Shown here in pieces: positions 45,705-56,397 of a stretch of 58,906 nucleotides of DNA (the first letter of the stretch is position 1; every line of letters starts with the position of its first letter). Where the stretch lies: assembly GCF_014199685.1 (NCBI RefSeq), contig NZ_JACHNZ010000024.1:1-58906 (forward strand). Direction: 5' to 3'. The position numbers and the translations under genes are program-made. This DNA is from Sphingosinicella soli (GTDB taxonomy: Bacteria; Pseudomonadota; Alphaproteobacteria; Sphingomonadales; Sphingomonadaceae). The notes under the pieces are model-generated. The model ran no database searches, was not told the DNA's origin, and saw nothing but the letters and a program-made list of their open reading frames with translations.

Positions 45705-46034
45705 ATGCACTATCTCTATCTTGCAGGCGCGATCGTCGCCGAAACCATAGGAACGTCAGCGCTGAGCCAGACTGCGGGCTTCACGCGGGTGACGCCCACG
45801 ATCATCGTCGGCATCAGCTTCGCGATATCGTTCTACCTGATGTCGCTGGCGCTTCAGGTGATCCCCGTGGGCATCGCATACGCGATCTGGGCGGGCGCAG
45901 GCATCGTCCTCATCACGATCATCGGCTGGGCGTTTCTGAAGCAGACGCTGGATGCGCCTGCCCTGCTGGGCATAGGATTGATCCTGGCCGGTGTGGTGGT
46001 CCTGCGGGTTTTTTCGCGCGCCGCCGTGCATTGA
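45705..46034 (+). CDS. Small multidrug resistance (SMR) efflux protein, EmrE-like
   Basis: 109 residues, four transmembrane helices. The essential charged residue of helix 1 is the Glu in YLAGAIVAETIGTSAL, and the helix 3 motif GIAYAIWAGAGIV matches EmrE-type exporters of lipophilic cations. The C-terminus is short. A GGGAGG sequence lies about 8 nt before the ATG. SMR proteins work as dual-topology dimers; no partner gene is next to it, consistent with a homodimer. The substrate is not determined. Confidence 0.9.
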   Translation: MHYLYLAGAIVAETIGTSALSQTAGFTRVTPTIIVGISFAISFYLMSLALQVIPVGIAYAIWAGAGIVLITIIGWAFLKQTLDAPALLGIGLILAGVVVLRVFSRAAVH

Positions 46035-46138
46035 TGTTGTCGGGTTTTTTTACAGTTCCCGGCAAGGCATTTTCCCGCCGCGCCGGAGCGCCCGCCTTAG
46101 TCGCGGAAACTTAACCTTTTCTTCACGAACGCCCCAAG

Positions 46139-46154
46139 TGGCACGCAACTTGCT
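46139..46154 (+). promoter_or_regulatory. Sigma-54 (-24/-12) promoter of the PEP-CTERM gene
   Basis: TGGCACGCAACTTGCT matches the sigma-54 consensus TGGCAC-N5-TTGCW at every conserved base. The GG (46140-46141) and GC (46152-46153) are separated by exactly 10 bp. Transcription would begin near 46165, 28 bp before the ATG at 46193 and just upstream of the AGGAGG. RpoN control with the PrsK/PrsR two-component pair is known for PEP-CTERM genes in other bacteria. No such regulator is in the window. Confidence 0.75.
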
Positions 46155-46192
46155 TTCTCAATCCCGACTACAGTTTTTTGAGGAGGCTTAAA

Positions 46193-47008
46193 ATGCGCAA
46201 GGTTCTGAACAAGGTTCTTCCGGCGATGACGGCTCTGGCCACGGTCGGAATGGCGACGTCTGCTCATGCAGCGCTCGTGAACACATGGTCTTTCGAAGTG
46301 ACCTCGGTGTTCTCCAACTCGGTTTTCGAGAACAACGACGGCACGCCGGTAATAACCGACGAGCGGCTCGAATGGGGCCCGGTCAATGGTGTAAAGAGCG
46401 CGATCGGCGTTACCGACACCCCGACGTCGGGCTCGCTTGAGACCAACGGGCTGTGGAGCCTCGCGGACCAGTATTATCACGAGAACAACATACTGCCGGG
46501 CGGCACCAATTCGCTGCTCAGCACCGATCTCGCAATCACGATCTCGCTGACCCCGGCCGATCCGGCCGGCGCGACGCTGGACCCGGCTTTCGAGCGCACG
46601 TTCAACATCTCGTTCATCGAGACGCCCAACAAGCTCCCCGGCCAGACCTGTGACGCCGGCGGCACCCACGGCGACGGCATTAACGTCAACGGCTGCGCCG
46701 ACATCTTCGTGTTCGCGTTCGACTCGGGCCAGTTCGACTTCAACTATGACGGCGCCAACTACTCGCTGTTCCTCTTCGAAGATCCGGCCGCCATGCCGTC
46801 GACCCTCGGCTTCCTCTCCGATGAAGCTTGCGAAGTGGCGAATGTCGCTCCGGGTTGCTTCGGCTTCATGACGGCGGAAAATGCCACGACCTTCGCGCAG
46901 TTCGTGCTGCAGATCGAAGGCGTGGAAGTTCCGGAACCGGCCGTTCTCGGCCTCTTCGGTCTCGGCCTCGTCGGCCTGGGCTTCGCGCGCCGCCGCAAGG
47001 CCGCCTGA
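46193..47008 (+). CDS. Secreted PEP-CTERM sorting-domain protein
   Basis: 271 residues. Signal peptide ends at AHA (residues about 1-27), then a secreted domain of about 205 residues with NTWSFEVTSVFSN, EWGPVN and YYHENN, resembling the THxN-type PEP-CTERM family. The C-terminus has the sorting signal: Val-Pro-Glu-Pro, a hydrophobic helix, and an RRRK basic cluster. An exosortase elsewhere would process it and release it to the surface or matrix. Two Cys pairs may form disulfides. GAGGAGG lies 7 nt upstream of the ATG. It has its own sigma-54 promoter and terminator. Confidence 0.93.
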   Translation: MRKVLNKVLPAMTALATVGMATSAHAALVNTWSFEVTSVFSNSVFENNDGTPVITDERLEWGPVNGVKSAIGVTDTPTSGSLETNGLWSLADQYYHENNILPGGTNSLLSTDLAITISLTPADPAGATLDPAFERTFNISFIETPNKLPGQTCDAGGTHGDGINVNGCADIFVFAFDSGQFDFNYDGANYSLFLFEDPAAMPSTLGFLSDEACEVANVAPGCFGFMTAENATTFAQFVLQIEGVEVPEPAVLGLFGLGLVGLGFARRRKAA

Positions 47009-47049
47009 AGTACCCGATCCAACTCCGACCTAGGAGTTGAATACTGATC

Positions 47050-47083
47050 AGACCCGGCTCAGGCATCCTGAGCCGGGTCTTTC
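47050..47083 (+). terminator. Rho-independent terminator after the PEP-CTERM gene
   Basis: AGACCCGGCTCAGG (47050-47063) pairs perfectly with CCTGAGCCGGGTCT (47067-47080) around a 3-nt loop, followed by TTC. The 14-bp GC-rich stem lies 42 bp after the stop codon. Because the stem ends in A/T on both sides it may also stop transcription from the convergent acylase gene. Confidence 0.85.
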
Positions 47084-47104
47084 ATTATGTGCGGCAAGCT
47101 TCTT

Positions 47105-49480
47105 TCAGCGGGCGGGCTTAAGGGCGATCACGCGCGCAGCCGCCTTTTCGACCGCCGGACGCGTATAGGTCATCGGCGCGAAACGCCCTTCCAGCCAACC
47201 GGACAGAAAATCGCGGTAGTGCGGGCTCGCCGGGTCCGCCGATTGGCCGGGCATGTTCATGAACAGCGATTTGTCCCAATCGCCGACATCCATGACGATG
47301 CGCACCGAAGGGCCGTGCAGGGCCTGCAAGTCCTTGCCCGGCGCCGCGAGCGCGACCGTGGTTCCCGTGCCGCCGACCGGCAGCGGCCCGACCGTCAATG
47401 ACGCGCGCGCGTCAACGCCTTCCAGCGCCGCCGTCGACGGTTTCAGTTCGATCTGATGCACGCCGCCCCAGGTCCAGCGCGCCATGTCCGGCCCTAGCCG
47501 CGTCCGCAGGTCGTCCAGCGTCGCCGCCAGGCCTTCCTTCAGCACCGCCTGCGTCGTGGCGGCGGCATCGGGCCCGAGCAGCGGATCGCCGGCCTCGAAC
47601 GCATGGAGCGCCGCGTCGGCAGACGCGCGCGTGACGAGCGCCTGCGCTTCGGGCCGGACGACATGGGACACTAGCGTACGCCCCAGATGCGACGCGAGCC
47701 AGGTCGATGCGATCGCCGCCGCCGCGCTGTCGGCGCGCGCGTCGCCGTCCCATTCCCGCATCAGACGGAGCGCGGTTTCACTGTCGGCGTCCCACCCCTT
47801 CATGCCGCCGAGCAGCGCGACGAGCCGCAGCGCGGAAAGATCGCGCGTATCCATCTGCATCGCCGCCGCGTCCGCCACGGAGACGCGCTCGGCGCCCGAG
47901 AGTATCTGGGCGAGCCGATCGTAGCGGCTGCGATCCGCGAATTCGAAGCCGATCTGCACGTCTGCGGGATGGTCCTTCGGCACGTTCCGCTCGTTCGCCG
48001 TGGCGATCCACCCCTGCGCGGGATTCATCACACTCGGCAGCCGCCGCGGCGCAAGGAAGCCGTTCCATTCGAAGCGTCCGTCGCCGGGAACCGGCAGCAG
48101 CCCGTCCCAGTTCGGCCGCACCGGCGTCAACCCCGCAGCCGTCCAGCCGATCGTGCCGCCCTCATCGGCCCAGATCAGATTGAGCGGCGGCGTTCCCCAG
48201 TGGTCCGCCGCCTTCCTGAAATCTTCCCAGCTCGACGCCCCTGCGAGCCAGGATGCCGCCGCATAGGCCGACGTGCCGGGCTGGGACCAGACCGAGCGGA
48301 TCGCATACGCGCGATTGTCCGCCGCATTGCGGTGAATAACGGGGCCGTGCCGCGTGAAGGGCAGTTCCACCGCAACCGCTTTCCCGCCCTTGACCGGGAT
48401 CATCTCCCGAACGATGCGCATCTTTTCCCATCGGCCCCGGTAGCGATACGTGTCGGACCGGCCGGGCTGCAGATCATAGAGGTAGACGTCTTCCTGATCG
48501 GTGCTGAAGATGGTGAGCCCGAAGGCGCCCTTGCCGTTGTGGCCGAAGGAAACGCCAGGCACCCCCGGCTCCCCCGCGCCGATCAAGGACAGCCCTGGCG
48601 CTTCGATATGCACGACATAGCGCAGGCTCGGCACGGTGAGCGCGCGGTGCGGGTCGTTCGCCAGGATCGGGCGGCCCGTGGCCGTGCGCGTTCCCGCGAT
48701 CACCCAGTTGTTGGAGCCTTCCATGCCGCCGTCGCCCGAAACGGCGGAGGCTGTTTCCGCCGGTTTCGGCAGGCCTTCGAAGCTGACCGGCCCCGTACCC
48801 AGCACATAGTCGCGCATCACCTCCCCATCGATAACGCAGGGGTCGAGCCCTTCGGGCACCTGGGGTGTATGGTCGGGATAGAGCCGCTGCACGGCGCGCG
48901 CCGCCTCCATGCCGCCCTTGCAGATCAGGCGGGCGCGCTGCACTTCGGACTGTGCGTTCAGCACCAGCGCATGGCTGCGGATACGCACGACGTCTTCGGC
49001 ACGCCAATGCGCGGGCGCGCTGTCGGTCAGCGCGAATTCGCGCGGCATCGGCTTTCGGCCCGCGCGCACCTCGTCGACATAGGCGTTGATGCCCGAAACG
49101 AAGGCTTCGTAGCTGCCCCGCGCGCCCGGCGCATACCGCTTCCACTCGTGCGCCATGTTGCCGCGATAGAGGAAAAGGCGCGCGGCGCGATCCTGCTCCA
49201 CATAGGCCTCGCTGAAACTTTCCGACAACAGCCCGAGGCCCCGCTTGCGCCACAGATCGATCTGCCACAGCCGATCGCGCGCGACGTTGTAGCCTTGCAG
49301 GAAATAGGCATCCTGCGTGCTCGCGGCATAAATATGCGCGAGCCCCCAGCGGTCGACGATGATCTCGGCGGGGGCCTTCAGACCGCGCACATCCCAGGTT
49401 TCCGAAACGGGCTGCGCGTGCGACACGGTCGTCGAAAGCGCCATTGCGATAACCGTGAAAGCGCGGAGTCTTTTGGCCAA
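47105..49480 (-). CDS. Penicillin acylase-family N-terminal-nucleophile hydrolase
   Basis: 791 residues with a TTG start at 49480, supported by GGGAGG 7 nt upstream and the signal peptide that follows (AFTVIAMALSTTVSHA). A proenzyme that cuts itself: the alpha chain is about 24-240, and the beta chain begins at Ser256 in GGMEGSNNWVIAG, the Gly-Ser-Asn-Asn-Trp typical of the family. HNGKGAFGLTIFSTDQEDVYLYDL and the SHLGRTL region follow. Relatives hydrolyse beta-lactams or N-acyl-homoserine lactones (quorum quenching); which applies cannot be told from sequence. It is periplasmic. Confidence 0.9.
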   Translation of the reverse strand: MAKRLRAFTVIAMALSTTVSHAQPVSETWDVRGLKAPAEIIVDRWGLAHIYAASTQDAYFLQGYNVARDRLWQIDLWRKRGLGLLSESFSEAYVEQDRAARLFLYRGNMAHEWKRYAPGARGSYEAFVSGINAYVDEVRAGRKPMPREFALTDSAPAHWRAEDVVRIRSHALVLNAQSEVQRARLICKGGMEAARAVQRLYPDHTPQVPEGLDPCVIDGEVMRDYVLGTGPVSFEGLPKPAETASAVSGDGGMEGSNNWVIAGTRTATGRPILANDPHRALTVPSLRYVVHIEAPGLSLIGAGEPGVPGVSFGHNGKGAFGLTIFSTDQEDVYLYDLQPGRSDTYRYRGRWEKMRIVREMIPVKGGKAVAVELPFTRHGPVIHRNAADNRAYAIRSVWSQPGTSAYAAASWLAGASSWEDFRKAADHWGTPPLNLIWADEGGTIGWTAAGLTPVRPNWDGLLPVPGDGRFEWNGFLAPRRLPSVMNPAQGWIATANERNVPKDHPADVQIGFEFADRSRYDRLAQILSGAERVSVADAAAMQMDTRDLSALRLVALLGGMKGWDADSETALRLMREWDGDARADSAAAAIASTWLASHLGRTLVSHVVRPEAQALVTRASADAALHAFEAGDPLLGPDAAATTQAVLKEGLAATLDDLRTRLGPDMARWTWGGVHQIELKPSTAALEGVDARASLTVGPLPVGGTGTTVALAAPGKDLQALHGPSVRIVMDVGDWDKSLFMNMPGQSADPASPHYRDFLSGWLEGRFAPMTYTRPAVEKAAARVIALKPAR

Positions 49481-49556
49481 ACCTCAACCTCCCGTCGTGT
49501 TCTCCGCATGTTATGCGGGAACGATCGCCGCAAATCCACCCTGCGCAGCAGCGCCG

Positions 49557-50042
49557 CTACGCTGCGGCCATGCTTTCCAGAATCGGCAATTCCGTCGTCG
49601 ATTTGATCTCCGACAGCGCCACCATCGAGTGCTCTTCCTGCACGCCGGGAAGCTGCGAGAGCTTTTCGAAGAAGAAGCGCTCGTAGGTTTCGATGTCGCG
49701 CGTCACAATCCGCAGCATGAAATCGACCGGCCCCAGCAACACGAAACAGTCGAGCACTTCGGGAAACTCGCGGATCGCATCCGAGAACTTGTGCAGGTTG
49801 GAGCGCCCGTGGCGGGTGAGCTTCACCTGCGCGAACACCTGCGTGTTGAGGCCCATCTTGCGCCGGTCGAGCAGGCTCACCTGCGCCTTGATATAGCCCG
49901 CCTCTTTCAGCCGCTGGATGCGCCGCCAGCAGGGCGCCTGCGACAGCCCGACCTCCTCGGCGATCTCGGTGGTGGGCCGCGACGAATCCTTCTGGAGGAT
50001 CGCGAGAATCTTGCGTTCGAACGGGTCCAGTTCTTCCAGCAT
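49557..50042 (-). CDS. Lrp/AsnC-family regulator, probable BkdR-type activator
   Basis: 161 residues. Helix-turn-helix at about 20-45 (RPTTEIAEEVGLSQAPCWRRIQRLKEAGYI), followed by a RAM ligand-binding domain (about 65-145, with LLGPVDFMLRIVTRDIETYERFF). It diverges from the leucine dehydrogenase gene across 120 bp containing a perfect inverted repeat. Lrp-type BkdR activates branched-chain oxoacid dehydrogenase genes in Pseudomonas, and the same arrangement here suggests the same job, with a branched-chain amino acid as effector. Confidence 0.88.
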   Translation of the reverse strand: MLEELDPFERKILAILQKDSSRPTTEIAEEVGLSQAPCWRRIQRLKEAGYIKAQVSLLDRRKMGLNTQVFAQVKLTRHGRSNLHKFSDAIREFPEVLDCFVLLGPVDFMLRIVTRDIETYERFFFEKLSQLPGVQEEHSMVALSEIKSTTELPILESMAAA

Positions 50043-50080
50043 GATCTATTCCACTATCTGCGCTTTTGAGAATAGATCAT
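50041..50080. promoter_or_regulatory. 11-bp perfect inverted repeat between the lrp-type and leucine dehydrogenase genes
   Basis: ATGATCTATTC (50041-50051) and GAATAGATCAT (50070-50080) are exact reverse complements, centred 29 bp apart. The left arm covers the start codon of the lrp-type gene, which suits autorepression, and the right arm lies upstream of the divergent operon. Lrp-family proteins bind repeated dyads of this kind. The binder is inferred from position. Confidence 0.6.
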
Positions 50081-50162
50081 TCCTTAATCTGCCCCGTATC
50101 CACATACGAGCAATTTTTATCAGCCGGATGCGTGTTACGCTTGTGCGCGAAAGGGAGGCCCG

Positions 50163-52468
<2,306 letters not shown>

Positions 52469-52470
52469 CC

Positions 52471-53484
52471 ATGGCGACGATGAACATGATCGAGGCGCTG
52501 AACAGCGCGATGGATGTGGCGCTGACGCGCGATCCCGCCGTCACCATCTTCGGGCAGGACGTCGGCTATTTCGGCGGCGTGTTCCGCGCAACTGATGGTC
52601 TCCAGCGCAAGCACGGCCTCACCCGCGTGTTCGACGCGCCGATCTCCGAAGGCGGCATCGTGGCGGTCGCTGTCGGCATGGGCGCTTACGGCAAGCGGCC
52701 GGTCGTGGAGATTCAGTTCGCGGACTATATCTATCCCGCGACCGATCAGCTGATCTCCGAAGCCGCGCGCATGCGCTATCGCACCGGCGGCGAATGGTGG
52801 TCGCCGATCACCGTGCGCAGCCCCTACGGCGGCGGCATTTACGGCGGCCAGACCCACAGCCAGAGCCCGGAAGGCATCTTCACGCACGTCGCGGGGCTGA
52901 AGACGGTGATCCCGTCGAACCCCTACGACGCCAAGGGCCTGCTGATCGCCGCGATCGAGGACGACGATCCCGTGCTCTTCTTCGAGCCCAAGCGCCTCTA
53001 CAACGGCCCCTTCGACGGGCATCACGACAGGCCCGTCGAGCCGTGGTCGAAGCATGCCGCGAGCGAGGTGCCGGAGGGGCATTATGTCGTGCCGCTCGGC
53101 AAGGCGAACATCGTGCGTGCGGGGAGCGCCGTCACCGTGCTCGCCTACGGCACGATGGTGCATGTCGCGCTCGCGGCGGCGAGCGAGACCGGTATCGATG
53201 CGGAGGTGATCGATCTGCGCACGCTGATGCCGCTCGATCTTGAAACGATTACCCAGTCGGTGAGCCGGACCGGCCGCTGCGTTGTCGTCCACGAGGCGAC
53301 GCGCACCTGCGGCTTCGGCGCGGAACTCGCCGCGCTGGTGCAGGAGCACTGCTTCTTCGATCTCGAAGCACCGATCGAGCGCGTCACCGGCTGGGACACG
53401 CCCTACCCGCACGCCTTCGAATGGGATTATTTCCCAGGGCCCAAGCGCGTCGGCGATGCGCTGCGCCGCGCGATGGAGGCGTAA
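52471..53484 (+). CDS. bkdA2: Branched-chain 2-oxoacid dehydrogenase E1 beta subunit
   Basis: 337 residues. Typical transketolase-like pyrimidine domain: MIEALNSAMDVALTRDPAVTIFGQDVGYFGGVFRAT, with VFDAPISEGGIVAVAVGMGAYGKRPVVEIQFADYIYPA and the C-terminal domain YGTMVHVALAAASETGIDAEVIDLRTLMPLD. It pairs with the alpha subunit to form the E1 heterotetramer. The E2 gene begins 4 bp after its stop codon. Confidence 0.93.
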   Translation: MATMNMIEALNSAMDVALTRDPAVTIFGQDVGYFGGVFRATDGLQRKHGLTRVFDAPISEGGIVAVAVGMGAYGKRPVVEIQFADYIYPATDQLISEAARMRYRTGGEWWSPITVRSPYGGGIYGGQTHSQSPEGIFTHVAGLKTVIPSNPYDAKGLLIAAIEDDDPVLFFEPKRLYNGPFDGHHDRPVEPWSKHAASEVPEGHYVVPLGKANIVRAGSAVTVLAYGTMVHVALAAASETGIDAEVIDLRTLMPLDLETITQSVSRTGRCVVVHEATRTCGFGAELAALVQEHCFFDLEAPIERVTGWDTPYPHAFEWDYFPGPKRVGDALRRAMEA

Positions 53485-53488
53485 GGAC

Positions 53489-54658
53489 ATGGCGAACTAC
53501 GTCTTCAAGCTGCCCGACATCGGCGAAGGTATCGCCGAGGCCGAACTCGTCGAGTGGTACGTGAAGCCCGGCGATACGGTCGCCGAAGACCAGCCGCTCG
53601 CGGATGTGATGACCGACAAGGCGACGGTGGAACTCACCTCGCCGGTATCCGGCACGATCGTCGCGATCCACGGCGAGGTCGGCCAGCTCCGGCAGATCGG
53701 CTCCGCGCTCGTCGAATTCGCGCTGGAGGGAAAGGCGCGCGCCGAACCTGTGGAGGCAGCCGCAGCAGCCGTCGTCCCTGACCAAACGCCGCCGCCCGCA
53801 CCCGCATCATCGCGCCCGAAGGCCTCGCCGCTGGTGCGCCGTCTCGCGAAGCAGGGCGGCGTGAATCTGGAGACCGTTAAGGGCTCCGGCCCGCACGGCC
53901 GCATCCGTCGCCCGGATTTCGAAGCGCACGTCGCAGCCTTGCGCGTGTCGCCGAGCGCCGATGAATTCACCGAGTCGAAACTCGTCGGCCTGCGCCGCAA
54001 GATCGCCGAGAAGATGGAAATCTCGGCGCGGCGCATTCCGCATTTCGCCTATGTCGAGGAGGCCGATCTCACCGCGCTCGAAGGCGCGCGGGCGGAACTG
54101 AACGCCCGTTATGGAGACGAGCGCCCGAAGCTGACGCTGCTGCCGTTCTTCGTGCAGGCGCTTGTCCGCGTGTTGCCGCGCTTCCCGCAGATCAATGCGA
54201 CGTACGACGATGAAGCGGGCATCGTCCGCCGCTACACGCCCGTCCACGTCGGCATTGCGACGCAGACCGACAACGGCCTGATCGTGCCGGTGGTTCGCAA
54301 TGCACAAGACCTCGGCCTGTGGGAACTCGCGGCGGAAATCGCCCGCCTCGCCGCCGCCGCGCGCGACGGCACCGCGAAGCGCGACGAACTCTCCGGTTCG
54401 ACGATCACCATCACCAGTCTGGGAACGCTCGGCGGCATCGCGACCACGCCCGTCATCAATCACCCCGAGGTGGCGATCATCGGCCCCAACCGCCTCGTCG
54501 AGCGGCCGGTGGTGCGGAGCGGCGCGATTGAGGTGCGCAAGATGATGAATGTCTCTTCGTCGTTCGACCACCGCGTGGTGGACGGCTACGAGGCCGCGCG
54601 CTTCATCGGCGAAGTGAAGGCGCTACTCGAATCCCCGACGTTGCTGCTCGCGCGCTGA
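53489..54658 (+). CDS. bkdB: Branched-chain 2-oxoacid dehydrogenase E2 (lipoamide acyltransferase)
   Basis: 389 residues from ATG 53489 (AAGGA just before it). One lipoyl domain with the lipoylated Lys in VMTDKATVELTSP, a subunit-binding domain (about 110-146, SPLVRRLAKQGGVNLETVKGSGPHGRI), and the acyltransferase core with the catalytic HRVVDG in SSFDHRVVDGYEAARFI. It transfers the acyl group to CoA. No E3 (lipoamide dehydrogenase) gene is adjacent, so E3 is probably shared with another complex. It is convergent with the cyclophilin gene. Confidence 0.93.
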   Translation: MANYVFKLPDIGEGIAEAELVEWYVKPGDTVAEDQPLADVMTDKATVELTSPVSGTIVAIHGEVGQLRQIGSALVEFALEGKARAEPVEAAAAAVVPDQTPPPAPASSRPKASPLVRRLAKQGGVNLETVKGSGPHGRIRRPDFEAHVAALRVSPSADEFTESKLVGLRRKIAEKMEISARRIPHFAYVEEADLTALEGARAELNARYGDERPKLTLLPFFVQALVRVLPRFPQINATYDDEAGIVRRYTPVHVGIATQTDNGLIVPVVRNAQDLGLWELAAEIARLAAAARDGTAKRDELSGSTITITSLGTLGGIATTPVINHPEVAIIGPNRLVERPVVRSGAIEVRKMMNVSSSFDHRVVDGYEAARFIGEVKALLESPTLLLAR

Positions 54659-54660
54659 GC

Positions 54661-55332
54661 CTACTGCGCCCGGCGCGCGGTGAGGATCCGCACGGGGGCC
54701 GCAATCATCTGCCCCTTCATCACGCCTGCGCCGAGCGTCGGCGAGGTCGGCGCGTTCATGATCCTGCGCACCGTGTCCATGCCCTCCACGACACGGCCGA
54801 ACACCGCGAAGCCCAGATTGTCGCCGGGCTTCGACAGGTCGGCATTCAGCGAATCGAGCGCACCGACGGTGATGAAGAAATCGCCGTCCGCGCTTCCCGG
54901 CGCGCCGCGCGCCATCGAAATCGCGCCGTCGGTGTGCGACAGCCCGGTTTTCGTGGTCGGTTCGTGCGCGACCTTGGGCAGAACCTTCTTCGGATTGCCC
55001 TGCGTGCCGCCCTGGATCAGCCCGTAGCTGCCGTCGTCGGACAGTTTCATCGCGCGGTAGAAGGCCGTACCGTCCATCCGCTTCTGGTCAACGTAGCGCA
55101 GGAAGTTCGCGGTCGTCAGCGGCGCGCGTTCCTTTTCCAGCGCAAGCACGATCGGGCCCTCGCTCGTCGTGATCGCGACGCGCACGGTCTCGTAAACCTT
55201 CTCCGGCGCAGATGGCGGCGCTGGCGGCGCTTCGGCGGGCGTTGCGGAGGTTTGCGGCTCGGTTTGCGCGAGCGACGGCATGGCGACGGCAAGGGCGAGC
55301 AGCGCGGTGCAAAGGGCGGTCAGGCGAATCAT
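54661..55332 (-). CDS. Peptidyl-prolyl cis-trans isomerase, cyclophilin type, exported
   Basis: 223 residues from the ATG at 55332, giving a signal peptide (LTALCTALLALAVAMPSLAQ) followed by a Pro/Ala-rich linker. The cyclophilin domain includes VLALEKERAPLTTANFLRYVDQKRMDGTAFYRA, GLIQGGTQGNP, GAISMARGAPGSADGDFFITVG and FAVFGRVVEGMDTVRRI, with the Arg of the catalytic FYR motif. It should assist folding in the periplasm. It is convergent with the E2 gene; the fpr gene upstream is on the same strand. Confidence 0.9.
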   Translation of the reverse strand: MIRLTALCTALLALAVAMPSLAQTEPQTSATPAEAPPAPPSAPEKVYETVRVAITTSEGPIVLALEKERAPLTTANFLRYVDQKRMDGTAFYRAMKLSDDGSYGLIQGGTQGNPKKVLPKVAHEPTTKTGLSHTDGAISMARGAPGSADGDFFITVGALDSLNADLSKPGDNLGFAVFGRVVEGMDTVRRIMNAPTSPTLGAGVMKGQMIAAPVRILTARRAQ

Positions 55333-55386
55333 GCCCGGCAGGTTAGTGCGGCTTGCCGTCCGGCGGAAACGCAAATCCGTATCTCC

Positions 55387-56202
55387 TCAACCGACGAACG
55401 CGCGTTCGATCACATAATGCCCCGGTTCGGCGTTCGATCCTTCGGCAAATCCGGCCGCTTCAAGCTGCGCGGCGAGGGCGCGGATCATCGTCATGCTGCC
55501 GCAGAGCATCACGCGGTCGGTTGCCGGATCGAAGTGCTTCGGCCCCGTCAGCGGGGATCGGAACATCGTGCCGTCGGCGATCAGCGTATCGATTCGCCCG
55601 CCGGTGCGGAAAGGCTCGCGCGTTACTGTCGGCAGATAGGAAAGTTGCAGCAGCGCCTGATCCTGCACCAGCGGATCACCCGCGAGGTGGCTTTCAAGAT
55701 CGGCACGGTACGCAAGATCGCTGACCTGCCGCACGGAGTGCACGAGCACGATCTGGTTGAAGCGTTCGTAAATATCGGGATCGCGCACCAGGCTCATGAA
55801 CGGCGCAAGACCTGTTCCCGTCGAAAGCAGGAACAGACGCCGCCCCGGCAGCAGCGCATCGGCGACGAGCGTGCCCGTCGGCTTCCGGCCGAGGAAAAGC
55901 TGGTCGCCGGGCCTGACGCGCTGAAGCTGCGAGGTGAGCGGCCCGTCGGGCACCTTGATCGACAGGAATTCCAGCTCTTCGGCCCATGCCGGGCTCGCGA
56001 TCGAATACGCGCGCAGCAGCGGCCGCCGCTCGCCGGGCATCCCGATCATCACGAACTCGCCCGATCGGAAGCGGAAGCTCGGCGGACGCGTGATCGTGAA
56101 ACTGAACAGATGCGCGTTCCAGTGCAGCACGGAACGTACGGTCTCCACCGTCAGCGCATCGGACGGCGCAAGGATGCGTGCTGCCGCGGCGCGGTCGCTC
56201 AT
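55387..56202 (-). CDS. fpr: Ferredoxin-NADP reductase
   Basis: 271 residues from the ATG at 56202 (AAAGG upstream); a longer in-frame start adds 61 residues unlike the family. FAD-binding motif RAYSIASPAW, NADP-binding LLSTGTGLAPFMSLVRDPDIYERF, MLCGSMTMIRALAAQLEAAGF, and the C-terminal end VIERAFVG typical of bacterial FPRs that close over the flavin. It passes electrons between NADPH and ferredoxin or flavodoxin. A dyad upstream may be a Fur-type site. Confidence 0.92.
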   Translation of the reverse strand: MSDRAAAARILAPSDALTVETVRSVLHWNAHLFSFTITRPPSFRFRSGEFVMIGMPGERRPLLRAYSIASPAWAEELEFLSIKVPDGPLTSQLQRVRPGDQLFLGRKPTGTLVADALLPGRRLFLLSTGTGLAPFMSLVRDPDIYERFNQIVLVHSVRQVSDLAYRADLESHLAGDPLVQDQALLQLSYLPTVTREPFRTGGRIDTLIADGTMFRSPLTGPKHFDPATDRVMLCGSMTMIRALAAQLEAAGFAEGSNAEPGHYVIERAFVG

Positions 56203-56251
56203 GGTAAGCCTTTCGTCTCGGGCTCGTGAATGAAACACGCCTTCTACGCTA

Positions 56252-56268
56252 TTGCGAACTATTTGCAA
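56252..56268. promoter_or_regulatory. 17-bp dyad upstream of fpr, Fur-like
   Basis: TTGCGAA-CTA-TTTGCAA is a near-perfect inverted repeat (6 of 7 pairs) and resembles the TTGCGAAT-type operators of alphaproteobacterial Fur/Mur. It lies 50 bp before the fpr start and 130 bp before cydA, within the divergent gap. Identity of the binding protein is inference. Confidence 0.35.
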
Positions 56269-56397
56269 ATAATCTTCCTGCATGATTGCAACGAGACAGA
56301 ACGTCGCGGAACATCGCGTCGCATTGCGCCCGTCGCGTCGGCACGCGAAATGTGCTAGCCGTCTCAAACGGATAGCTGCCGACAAGGAGTCGCCGCC

